The notes under the pieces: model-generated | What the model saw: only the letters and a program-made list of their open reading frames with translations | The model's database searches: none | What the model was told of the DNA's origin: nothing | Shown: in pieces, positions 8,363 through 15,790 of the stretch | How the letters are laid out: each line of letters opens with the position of its first letter | How positions within the stretch are numbered: position 1 is the first letter of the stretch | Position numbers and translations under genes: made by a program | Source of the DNA: Alphaproteobacteria bacterium | GTDB lineage: Bacteria; Pseudomonadota; Alphaproteobacteria; Sphingomonadales; Govanellaceae | DNA: 34,427 bases | NCBI GenBank assembly: GCA_003695065.1 | Contig: RFJA01000030.1 | Span: forward strand, 1 to 34,427 | Reading direction: 5' to 3'

Positions 8363-8405
8363 GGCCGCCCGTGGTCCGCGAAAGTCATCACGGGCGCGGG
8401 CGGCC
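8363..8405 (+). other. GC-rich hairpin between the TonB receptor and LuxR genes
   Basis: GGCCGCCCGTG (8363-8373) can pair with CACGGGC (8389-8395) and, as an alternative, with GGGCGGCC (8398-8405), so two overlapping stems are possible. It lies 25 bp after the receptor stop and 20 bp before the LuxR start, with no T run. It may be an attenuating or mRNA-processing hairpin. Confidence 0.4.
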
Positions 8406-8424
8406 CCCCTCAAGGACGACCGCG

Positions 8425-9189
8425 ATGGAAAGAATCTCTGACTGGTTCCTCGACAAACTGGAAACCGCAAGCGGCCTGATGGACGGCATTGCACTACTCC
8501 GCGAGGTGGGCGAAAGGGTCGGCCTGCCTTTGCCTGCCGCTACCCTTGACGTGGACGACTGGGACCCCCCGCTCTACCGCGACCGCCCCCTCGCCGTCCT
8601 GATGGGATGGCCGGAAGACTGGGTCACCGAATTCCGGGCACAGGGTCTCAATCGCTATGACCCGTTCACCAACTATTGCAGGTTCGAACATCGCCCCTTT
8701 CACTGGCGCACCAACGACAGCGGCACCACCTGGAAAGGCCAGCTCTTGAACGGCATGCCCCGGCACGCCATGCAAGCCCTGCGTAAACAGGTCGGGGTCG
8801 GGATCACTATTCCCATCTATCGAACCTGCGGCCGCATCGGCCATGTCACATTCACCCATCACGATATCACCACCGACGTGGAATCGTTGTTCCGGGTGCA
8901 CCGGAGCGACCTGTTTCTGATCGCGCACCATTTCATTGATGCTCTGGATGGATGGGTCAAGCGGGATCGCGAGATACCCGATTTCGACCCCCTGACCCCG
9001 CGCGAAAAAGAGTGCCTGCACTGGGTATCCATGGGCAACACCGACGAGCAGGTGAGCAGGATCCTGTTCCGGTCCCCGGCAACGACCCGGTTTCACATCA
9101 AGAACGCTATCCGCAAGCTGGGCGCCACCAACCGGGCGCACGCCATCAGCATTGCCTACCAGCGCCGCCTGCTAAGCCCGCATTTCTGA
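8425..9189 (+). CDS. LuxR family regulator with autoinducer-binding-like domain (LuxR solo)
   Basis: A 254-residue quorum-sensing-type regulator. The N-terminal half aligns with the autoinducer-binding domain: with TraR numbering the invariant W57, D70, P71 and W85 fall at W66, D79, P80 and W94 with exact spacing. The Y61 position is Phe (F70), a change in the signal pocket. The C-terminal helix-turn-helix (about 188-250) shows the LTPREKECLHW start, G204 and a typical recognition helix before KLGATNRAHAI. ATG 8425 is preferred over a GTG at 8371, with AGGA ten bases upstream. No luxI-type synthase is in the window, so it appears to be a solo that may sense foreign or host signals. It follows a TonB receptor gene and faces a convergent DUF1329 gene. 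Its targets are unknown. Confidence 0.9.
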   Translation: MERISDWFLDKLETASGLMDGIALLREVGERVGLPLPAATLDVDDWDPPLYRDRPLAVLMGWPEDWVTEFRAQGLNRYDPFTNYCRFEHRPFHWRTNDSGTTWKGQLLNGMPRHAMQALRKQVGVGITIPIYRTCGRIGHVTFTHHDITTDVESLFRVHRSDLFLIAHHFIDALDGWVKRDREIPDFDPLTPREKECLHWVSMGNTDEQVSRILFRSPATTRFHIKNAIRKLGATNRAHAISIAYQRRLLSPHF

Positions 9190-9238
9190 GCCGGCGCTGG
9201 CGGCGGTGGCGCGCGTCAAGGCCGACAGGTATCGGGCG

Positions 9239-10507
9239 CTACCGCCCCCGGGCGCGCAGATGGTTGACCGTAAAGGTGCGCGGCGACACATCCCCGCCGA
9301 CGATGGAGGTGGGCGTAATGGTGGTGCAGTGACGCGCCTGCAGGTCGATCATGGAAACCGCAGCAAAGATGGGAACGCCGGTGCCCCGGTTCGCCGGCAG
9401 GTGATGGTCGGGATGGGCGAAGGCACCAAGCGCCAGCTTCCATAACTTGCCGGATCGGTCGTAGATCTGTCCCAGGGCGATGGTGGAGGTCTGGACGTCC
9501 ACATAGAACAGGCGCTTCGACAACGGATGACCGGCATTGCGCGGTACCGCCTCGAGAACATAGGCCGGACGCACCTGCCAGCTCACATCGGGAAAGCACC
9601 CACCTGCCCCGGCAAACCCCGGGGCTTCCCCGCCACGCCTGCCGACAAAGAATGGCAGAAGGACATCGCGGCGCCCCAGATAGCGCCATTCCATGTCAAC
9701 GATCCGGCCATTGTAGCCCAGGAAATCCTCAATCATGATGTCGGAGCCGAGAAAGGCATCCGTGGTCTGGCCGGTGCCCAGCCGCCGCACGCGCCGCTGG
9801 GACGACAGATACATCCAGCTTCGCTCGCGGGCATGATCGTCGGACAGGCGATGCACCAGAAGCTGCGTGTTGCGAATGTCATACGGCTCGTCGACGCGAA
9901 GGTAGAGACCCCGGAACACCTCCTGTGGCCCGGCATCGAGCTCGGTACCGCGCTGGTCCATCAGGCGATGCTTGAACAACAGGCTCGCGGCTTCCATTTT
10001 CAGGGTCCGCTCCACCTTGCCCGACGACATATCGATGTAGCGCCAGATCATCGGATCGACGCGCCCGCTGCCACCGCCCCAAGCATGCCGAATATTCCAG
10101 GCCAGCTTTTCGCCGGCCCGCGGGTCATCCGCTGTCAGGGGCTCGGCAAAGGGCAACCCGGCCACATAGTTGTTCAGAATACCCACCGCGTTGCCGAGGC
10201 TAGGCTCACCAAGATGGGCTGCGGTGGCCGCAATGTAATTTTCATGCGGTACGAACGGTACCGGCGCGGCTACGGTAATCGTCACGTCGCCGGCGCGAAC
10301 ACGCGCGGCCAGTATCGGGTCAAGATAGCTCTCGGCCAACGCCAGATTCTGCGCCGTGATGACGGTACCCGGAGGTAGCGGAGAGGACCAGTCATGGTCC
10401 AGCAAGAAAGCGGCCCGCACCTCTGGCGGCAGGTCCCGCGCACTGGCAAGCGTGGATAGAAAAACCAGCGCAAGCGCGCACATACAGCGGTTGACCCAAC
10501 GCACCAT
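9239..10507 (-). CDS. DUF1329 family secreted protein
   Basis: A 422-residue secreted protein of the DUF1329 family, related in fold to LolA/LolB lipoprotein carriers. Residues 1-23 form a signal peptide (hydrophobic ALALVFLSTLASA before RDLPPE). The body has features typical of the family: NYVAGLPF near residue 120, VLEAVPR, and a late FYVDVQTSTIALGQIYDRSGKLWK beta segment. I chose ATG 10507 because AAGGGG lies about six bases upstream; earlier in-frame starts at 10525 and 10705 would spoil the signal peptide. In other proteobacteria DUF1329 genes often lie with DUF1302 and MMPL/RND transporters in pathways for hydrophobic substrates such as steroids (established association); those partners are absent here. 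It is convergent with the LuxR gene and divergent from modA. Confidence 0.85.
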   Translation of the reverse strand: MVRWVNRCMCALALVFLSTLASARDLPPEVRAAFLLDHDWSSPLPPGTVITAQNLALAESYLDPILAARVRAGDVTITVAAPVPFVPHENYIAATAAHLGEPSLGNAVGILNNYVAGLPFAEPLTADDPRAGEKLAWNIRHAWGGGSGRVDPMIWRYIDMSSGKVERTLKMEAASLLFKHRLMDQRGTELDAGPQEVFRGLYLRVDEPYDIRNTQLLVHRLSDDHARERSWMYLSSQRRVRRLGTGQTTDAFLGSDIMIEDFLGYNGRIVDMEWRYLGRRDVLLPFFVGRRGGEAPGFAGAGGCFPDVSWQVRPAYVLEAVPRNAGHPLSKRLFYVDVQTSTIALGQIYDRSGKLWKLALGAFAHPDHHLPANRGTGVPIFAAVSMIDLQARHCTTITPTSIVGGDVSPRTFTVNHLRARGR

Positions 10508-10786
10508 GCCTGCCCCTTTGTCCATTGCCCTAACTGGCTCCCGACAGCATTCTGACAGACCGCGCACACCCTGCAAGCGCAAGCCGACCACCACTTGCCA
10601 TCGAACCTCTCCAAGTGTCAGATAGTGAGAAATGCCAACCAGACGTTCTGAATTGAACACACAACGGACACAGGCGACGCAATTGCGATGTACCGGGACC
10701 CGCAATCCGGTTGGCTCGCAATCCCCTTGATCGGCTTACGTTTTTTCGTTGACCGGCCCGACGGTTCCGGGTCCCATGGAGCTATG

Positions 10787-11587
10787 ATGATCCGTCGTGC
10801 GAAGACCCATTCTGTGGCGCGGCTGGCTATCCTCGGATGGCTGCTTTTCACACCTGGCGCCTTGATTGCAGAAGGCGAACCGGTGACCGTGTTTGCCGCC
10901 GCCAGCCTGACCGATGCCATGGAGGCTGCCGGTATGATCTGTCAGGCCGACACGGGCATTGCCGTGCGGTATTCCTTCGCCGCGTCGTCGACCCTGGCTC
11001 GTCAAATTGAGGCCGGCGCGCCGGCACAGATCTATGTGGCGGCCGACCAGCGCTGGATGGATTATCTGGACGCACGCGGCCTCATCGACCGGGCAAGCCG
11101 AACGGCCCGCCTCGCCAATCGGCTGGTACTGATCGTGCCGGCGGCCCGCCGGCAGCGTCAGGCGACCATTAACAGGCGATTAGATCTTGCCGGCATGCTG
11201 GGGCCGGCGGGCTGGCTTGCCGTGGGCGATCCCGATCATGTCCCATCCGGGCTATACGCGCGGCAGGCGCTCGTGGCGCTCGGATTCTGGGACAGCGTGA
11301 AGCACCGTCTTGCCCGCGCCGACAATGTGCGCGCCGCCCTGGCACTGGTGGCTCGTGGCGAAGCCGCCCTTGGTATCGTCTACGCCACCGATGCCCGCAT
11401 CAGCGATGCCGTCCGGGTCATCGGAACCTTTCCTGCGGCCAGCCACGCGCCAATCCGCTATCCCTTTGCCATGGTGGCCGGGCAGCGCACCCCTGGGGTC
11501 GTCGCGGTGTTCGCCTGTCTGACCAGCCCCCGGGCAAGCGCCCTGTTCACGCAGTTCGGATTCGAAATAGCGGAGACCACGCAATGA
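10787..11587 (+). CDS. modA: Molybdate ABC transporter, periplasmic binding protein ModA
   Basis: A 266-residue periplasmic molybdate/tungstate-binding protein. The signal peptide spans about 1-28 (LGWLLFTPGALIA). The mature start VTVFAAASLTDAM (33-45) and the later FAASSTLARQI carry the serines that hold the oxyanion in ModA. The segment PAQIYVAADQRWMDYL is also typical. I prefer ATG 10787 with GGAG five bases upstream; ATG 10784 is adjacent and an open frame extends to 10688. The stop overlaps the modB start in ATGA, so the three mod genes form one translationally coupled operon. I saw no ModE-type operator in the 280 bp upstream. Tungstate specificity cannot be excluded. Confidence 0.93.
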   Translation: MIRRAKTHSVARLAILGWLLFTPGALIAEGEPVTVFAAASLTDAMEAAGMICQADTGIAVRYSFAASSTLARQIEAGAPAQIYVAADQRWMDYLDARGLIDRASRTARLANRLVLIVPAARRQRQATINRRLDLAGMLGPAGWLAVGDPDHVPSGLYARQALVALGFWDSVKHRLARADNVRAALALVARGEAALGIVYATDARISDAVRVIGTFPAASHAPIRYPFAMVAGQRTPGVVAVFACLTSPRASALFTQFGFEIAETTQ

Positions 11588-12273
11588 TTCTTTCGGAAGC
11601 CGAGGTCACGGCCCTGTTGCTGAGCCTGCGCGTGGCCGGTGTGGCGGTGGCAATGGCGCTCCCGCCCGCAGTCCTCGTCGCCCTGGCTTTGGCCCACGGG
11701 CGTTTTCCCGGAAAAACCATAGTCAATGGCATCGTCCACCTGCCGCTGGTCATGCCCCCGGTGGTGGTGGGATACATTCTGCTTGTGACCTTAGGGACCC
11801 GCGCTCCGCTTGGGGGCTGGCTGTATGACACCTTTGGCATCCGGTTCGTCTTCAGCTGGACCGGGGCGGCGCTCGCCTCGGCCATTGTCACATTCCCGTT
11901 GCAGGTTCGAGCGATCCGGTTGTCGCTTGAAGCGGTGGACCCGGGTTTGCGCGACGCGGCCGAAACACTCGGGGCCGGCCCCATCGACCGGCTATTCTCG
12001 CTCACCCTGCCGCTAGCCCTGCCCGGCGTTATCGCCGGTGCCATCACCGCCTTTGCCGCAAGTCTGGGCGAATTTGGCGCGATCATCACCTTCGTCTCCA
12101 ACATTCCTGGAGAAACGCGAACCCTGCCACTGGCTATATACACAGCGATTCAATCGCCGGGAGGCGAAGCCATGGCGGCGCGGCTGGCAGCGTTGTCGAT
12201 CGCGCTGGCCTTCGCCGGTCTGATCCTCTCGGAACTGGCTAGCCGCCGGGTCAAACGCATGGTTGGGCGATGA
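11584..12273 (+). CDS. modB: Molybdate ABC transporter permease ModB
   Basis: A 229-residue inner-membrane permease with about five transmembrane segments. The cytoplasmic EAA loop that docks on the ATPase is visible as DAAETLGAGPIDRLFSLTLP near residues 120-140, followed by the family's LPGVIAGAITAFAASLGEFGA. Its start overlaps the modA stop by four bases (ATGA) and its stop overlaps the modC start in the same way. It would form a ModB2-ModC2 complex fed by ModA. Length and motifs match the family; nothing odd is seen. Confidence 0.95.
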   Translation: MILSEAEVTALLLSLRVAGVAVAMALPPAVLVALALAHGRFPGKTIVNGIVHLPLVMPPVVVGYILLVTLGTRAPLGGWLYDTFGIRFVFSWTGAALASAIVTFPLQVRAIRLSLEAVDPGLRDAAETLGAGPIDRLFSLTLPLALPGVIAGAITAFAASLGEFGAIITFVSNIPGETRTLPLAIYTAIQSPGGEAMAARLAALSIALAFAGLILSELASRRVKRMVGR

Positions 12274-13346
12274 CGGTACGGGTCACCATGCGCCACCGCC
12301 TCGGGTCGTTTCTGCTCGACCTCTCGTTCGCGCTCGATCATCCCGGGATAACGGCGCTTTTCGGGCCATCAGGCGCCGGAAAGTCCACGGTGATCAACGC
12401 CGTGGCCGGTTTGGTCCGCCCCCACCGGGGCCGGATAGAGATCAATGGCGCGACCGTGTTCGATTCCGAAGCCAAAGTGTACATCCCGCCGCGCCGGCGT
12501 AATGTGGGCTATGTGTTTCAGGATGCCCGGCTGTTCCCCCACCTGAGCGTGCGTCGCAATCTCCTCTATGGCTGGCGTCGCGCAGCGCGACGCGCCAGCG
12601 ACAAAGACATCCGCGACCTGGTGGCCCTGCTTGGTCTCGAATCATTGCTCGACCGCCGTCCGGTCTCGTTGTCCGGTGGTGAGCGCCAGCGGGTAGCCAT
12701 CGGGCGGGCGCTCCTCAAAAGCCCCGACATTCTGCTTCTGGACGAGCCGCTTGCCGGCCTTGATCGCAAGCGACGGGACGAGATTCTGCCTTATCTGGCC
12801 CGTTTGCGCGACCGCTACGGAATTCCGATGCTCTACGTCAGTCACGATATTGATGAAGTGGCGCGCCTCGCCGACCAGGTGCAGATCATCGATAATGGCC
12901 GGATCGTTGCCTCGGGACCGGTCAGCGAGGTGTTCACGCGTCTCGACCTGTTTCCCCTGACCGGGCGGTTCGAGGCGGGCACCGTGATCGACGCCCGGAT
13001 CGTGGCCCATGACGATGGCTACGGCCTGACCCGGCTGCATTTCGATGGTGGCACCCTGACCGTGCCCCGGGTGGACGCTGAAACCGGGGCCCTAGTGAGG
13101 GTACGTGTACGGGCCCAGGACATCGTCATCGCTCTGTCCAGGCCCGACGCGATCAGCGCCAACAATGTGCTGGCAGCGACAATAACCGACCTGCGCGTCG
13201 ACCCCGAGACCTATGCCGACGTTCAACTTTCCTGCGGGGGGGCCAGACTGGTGGCCCGTATCACGCGCCAGTCACTGGACCGGCTCGCCCTGGAGGTCGG
13301 AAAAAAGGTCTTCGCGGTCATCAAATCGGTGACAATCATTAGATGA
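12270..13346 (+). CDS. modC: Molybdate ABC transporter ATPase ModC
   Basis: A 358-residue ABC ATPase. Visible motifs: Walker A GPSGAGKST (32-40), Q-loop near Q84 (YVFQDARLF), signature LSGGERQRV (134-142), Walker B ILLLDEP (154-160) and the switch His in YVSHD (H192). The C-terminal part (about 290-358) is the TOBE/Mop domain that binds oxyanions and can trans-inhibit transport; it holds SRPDAISANNVLAATITDL, a typical Mop strand pair. It is the last gene of the modABC operon and ends 20 bp before a bidirectional terminator. Molybdate supply would support molybdenum-cofactor enzymes encoded elsewhere. Confidence 0.95.
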   Translation: MTVRVTMRHRLGSFLLDLSFALDHPGITALFGPSGAGKSTVINAVAGLVRPHRGRIEINGATVFDSEAKVYIPPRRRNVGYVFQDARLFPHLSVRRNLLYGWRRAARRASDKDIRDLVALLGLESLLDRRPVSLSGGERQRVAIGRALLKSPDILLLDEPLAGLDRKRRDEILPYLARLRDRYGIPMLYVSHDIDEVARLADQVQIIDNGRIVASGPVSEVFTRLDLFPLTGRFEAGTVIDARIVAHDDGYGLTRLHFDGGTLTVPRVDAETGALVRVRVRAQDIVIALSRPDAISANNVLAATITDLRVDPETYADVQLSCGGARLVARITRQSLDRLALEVGKKVFAVIKSVTIIR

Positions 13347-13351
13347 ACGTT

Positions 13352-13407
13352 CGAGACAAAAAGAAACTCCGCCTGCCGACAACGACAGACGGAGTATTCG
13401 TTCTTTT
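13352..13407. terminator. Bidirectional terminator between modC and the PEP-CTERM gene
   Basis: An imperfect stem starting ACTCCG and ending CGGAGT (13366-13395) with two mismatches. It is followed by a T-rich ATTCGTTCTTTT on the plus strand and, read on the minus strand, by TTTCTTTTTG. It sits between two convergent genes and can serve both. Confidence 0.8.
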
Positions 13408-13424
13408 GGGCCGAAAGAAAGCGC

Positions 13425-14225
13425 TCAGGCCTTCCTCCGCCGCCCGAGCGCACCCAGAGCCGCTATGCCGAAGCCCAGAAGACCAAGCGCAGCGGGCGCC
13501 GGAATGTCGCCGCCGCCCGGGACGACCACCTCTCCACGGCGACCGAACCGCAGGTTGTCAATGGCAAAGCCCGCCGGTTCCGAACCGACCAGATCCAGGA
13601 ACACACCGGCAATCTGTTCGGAACCATCATCGGTCACAAGCCCAAGGAACTCGATTCCGGTGCCGACATTCACGACCGTACCCAGAATTGAACCATCACG
13701 CGCGAACGCCGTGATCCCCGTGCTTCCCGCCGCATCAAAGAAACCGCCGTCAAACCCGACACCGGCCAGATCCACGTCGAACAGAACGGCGATCGGACCA
13801 TTGAACCTGGGCGTACCGGACAGTACGGGAGAGGTGGGGTTTGCACCATCTGTGGTAATGAATGTGTCGGGCGCCGCAGCGTCCAGGGTCAGTGGATTTG
13901 TCGGACTGCCCACAACGCAGGCCGACGCCGCCGCACCGGGGCAGTCAACGCCGGGATTCGCGCTCAACGATTGACCCATAAAGAAACCATCAAACGTTAC
14001 CGTGGGACTGCCCGCGCCCCCCCCATAGTCTCCTGGGGTGTAGGTGGGATTGACGGTACCCACGGAAAACTCACTAAAGGTAATCAGACCCGACCCGGCA
14101 ACAAAGTCACCTTCCGAAACGCGCACAACGGCGGCCTCGGATACGGTCATCGTGCTCACAATCATTGCGGCGCCCACGGCCGCGCCGGTCAGCAAACCGG
14201 ATAAAAATCGTCTGGATGTCGTCAT
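13425..14225 (-). CDS. PEP-CTERM-like surface/secreted protein
   Basis: A 266-residue exported protein. It has a signal peptide (about 1-32, ending VSEAA), a Gly/Asp-rich beta body, and a C-terminal sorting tail: IPAPAALGLL, a hydrophobic helix, then GRRRKA at the end. This is the PEP-CTERM architecture recognised by exosortase, with PAPA in place of the usual PEP. The body segment EPAGFAIDNLRFG is common in such proteins. ATG 14225 is chosen because GAGGAGGT lies six bases upstream; an in-frame ATG at 14243 lacks this. No exosortase or EPS genes are in the window. A near-consensus sigma-54 promoter lies about 145 bp upstream. Likely role: biofilm, floc or cell-surface matrix protein (inference). 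Confidence 0.85.
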   Translation of the reverse strand: MTTSRRFLSGLLTGAAVGAAMIVSTMTVSEAAVVRVSEGDFVAGSGLITFSEFSVGTVNPTYTPGDYGGGAGSPTVTFDGFFMGQSLSANPGVDCPGAAASACVVGSPTNPLTLDAAAPDTFITTDGANPTSPVLSGTPRFNGPIAVLFDVDLAGVGFDGGFFDAAGSTGITAFARDGSILGTVVNVGTGIEFLGLVTDDGSEQIAGVFLDLVGSEPAGFAIDNLRFGRRGEVVVPGGGDIPAPAALGLLGFGIAALGALGRRRKA

Positions 14226-14532
14226 GTTCAACCTCCTCGTCATATGACCAGCTTTGCCCTCTTCAGACCGTGTTCTTTCCGGCGGGCGATATAGCTGATC
14301 GGACTCGCTTGCGCCTGAACCATACAGAATTCAACGGCCTTTAAAGACTCTGCCACGAAGGGGGATGAGCAAGTCCCGTGCCACAAAAGAGAAGTTATTG
14401 AGAACGTTCAATTAACAGACACGCATCCGACAATGGAGCATGTGACTCTGTAAAATTAATCGACACCTTGTGGTAATTATTGTCTGATTTGCTTGAGATA
14501 TAGATGCTATCTTGAGTTGCTACAGGAAATCT
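14226..14532. other. Regulatory gap upstream of the PEP-CTERM gene
   Basis: About 305 bp without a gene. It contains the sigma-54 promoter at 14368-14383 for the PEP-CTERM gene, then AT-rich DNA up to the end of the alpha-hydroxy-acid oxidase gene at 14533. No clear terminator for that oxidase gene is seen; only a short GAAAT/ATTTC repeat lies at its stop codon. Confidence 0.5.
14368..14383 (-). promoter_or_regulatory. Sigma-54 (-24/-12) promoter
   Basis: On the minus strand the sequence is TGGCACGGGACTTGCT. This has the GG and GC elements with exact -24/-12 spacing and agrees with the TGGCAC-N5-TTGCW consensus at every defined position. Expected start of transcription is near 14357, giving a leader of about 130 nt before the PEP-CTERM start codon at 14225. 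The gene for sigma-54 itself (rpoN) is at 26663-28171. Confidence 0.8.
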
Positions 14533-15726
14533 CTATTTCAAATGATCCAACAAAAGGCGGCGGGTTTTGACAACATCCGCGCCCAGATCTTGCGCCGAAG
14601 TTACCCCAAGCAGGGCCATGGTCCGTTCGACCTCGGCCTTGAGGATCGCAAGAGCACGTTCCACGCCCGCCTGCCCGCCGGCGGCAAGACCAAACAGATA
14701 CGGCCGGCCGATGGAACAGGCGTCAGCGCCGAGCGCCAGTGCCTTGACCACATGGCTGCCGCGGCGAATTCCGCCATCAACGATCAGTTCCAGTTTGTCA
14801 CCCACCGCATCACGCATGGACGCCAGGCAGTCCACCGGCGCCGGCGTGGTGTCAAGTTGTCGGCCACCGTGATTTGATATCATCACGGCGGTGGCGCCTG
14901 CATCCAGTGCACGCCGGGCGTCGTCGGCGCTCTGCAGGCCCTTTATGGCGAAGGGACCGCCCCATTCTTCGATGATCCAGGCCACGTCATCCCAGGTGAC
15001 CGTGCGATCGAACTGGCTGTTGATATAGTCGATCAGGCCCATGGCGCCGCCGGCCAGCGCATCGACCCGGTGAGCGACATTGGCCATACGAAAATCCGGA
15101 TCGCGGAGATAGTGGAGCGACCACCGGGGATGGGCCACGAAGCTCCACAGGCTGCGAAGCCCGAATTTGGGAGGCAGGAGCATGCCGGTCACCTTGTCGC
15201 GTTCCCGATTGCCGGCTACGGGCGTATCCACGGTCAGGCACATGGCGTCAAAACCCGCGGCCTTGCAGCGCGCCACGAATTCCCGCGTCAGCGCCCGATC
15301 CTTGAAAATGTAGATCTGGAACATCTTCGGTGTCGGGATCGCTGCCGCGATATCCTCGATGGAGGTGGTGCCGACCGTGGACAAGCTATAGAGCGTCCCG
15401 AATCTGGATGCTGCACGGGCAACGCCCAGTTCCTTGTGATGATGAAACAGGCGTGACATGCCAGTGGGCGACAGGAAAAACGGCAGATCCACATCAACAC
15501 CGAGAATACGGGTCTTCAGGTCAATGGACTCGATGTTGCGCAGGTAGCGCGGCAGGAACTCGTAATCGTTGAAGGCCAATGTGTTCCGGCCAAGTGATAT
15601 TTCATCGTCCGCGCCGCCATCCAGATAATGAAAGATCGGCGCGGGCAGACGTCTTTTCGCAACCGCCCTCAGGTCGGCAATGTTGTTGGCTCTGGATAGC
15701 CTCCTCGGCGCCCTGGGCTTCACCAC
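14533..15726 (-). CDS. FMN-dependent alpha-hydroxy-acid oxidase/dehydrogenase (LldD-like)
   Basis: A 397-residue TIM-barrel flavoenzyme that oxidises a 2-hydroxyacid, such as L-lactate, to the 2-oxoacid. Key residues: Y34 in IFHYLDGGADDE, Y139 in QIYIFKDR, D167, K262 in FAIKG, the catalytic base H286 and R289 in SNHGGRQLD, and the phosphate-binding DGGIRRGSHVVKALALGADA. All expected catalytic positions are present. The start is one of two adjacent GTG codons (15726 or 15723), with AGGAG just upstream. It lies 64 bp downstream of a 2-oxoacid dehydrogenase E1 gene on the same strand, so its product could feed that enzyme. L-lactate is the default substrate; 2-hydroxybutyrate or a longer 2-hydroxyacid is also possible. 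Confidence 0.9.
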   Translation of the reverse strand: MVKPRAPRRLSRANNIADLRAVAKRRLPAPIFHYLDGGADDEISLGRNTLAFNDYEFLPRYLRNIESIDLKTRILGVDVDLPFFLSPTGMSRLFHHHKELGVARAASRFGTLYSLSTVGTTSIEDIAAAIPTPKMFQIYIFKDRALTREFVARCKAAGFDAMCLTVDTPVAGNRERDKVTGMLLPPKFGLRSLWSFVAHPRWSLHYLRDPDFRMANVAHRVDALAGGAMGLIDYINSQFDRTVTWDDVAWIIEEWGGPFAIKGLQSADDARRALDAGATAVMISNHGGRQLDTTPAPVDCLASMRDAVGDKLELIVDGGIRRGSHVVKALALGADACSIGRPYLFGLAAGGQAGVERALAILKAEVERTMALLGVTSAQDLGADVVKTRRLLLDHLK

Positions 15727-15790
15727 ACTCTCCTGCCCGTTTTACAGGTGTTGATAGTGCAGCCAGATTGCCGGGGTCCAGACGTCGATG

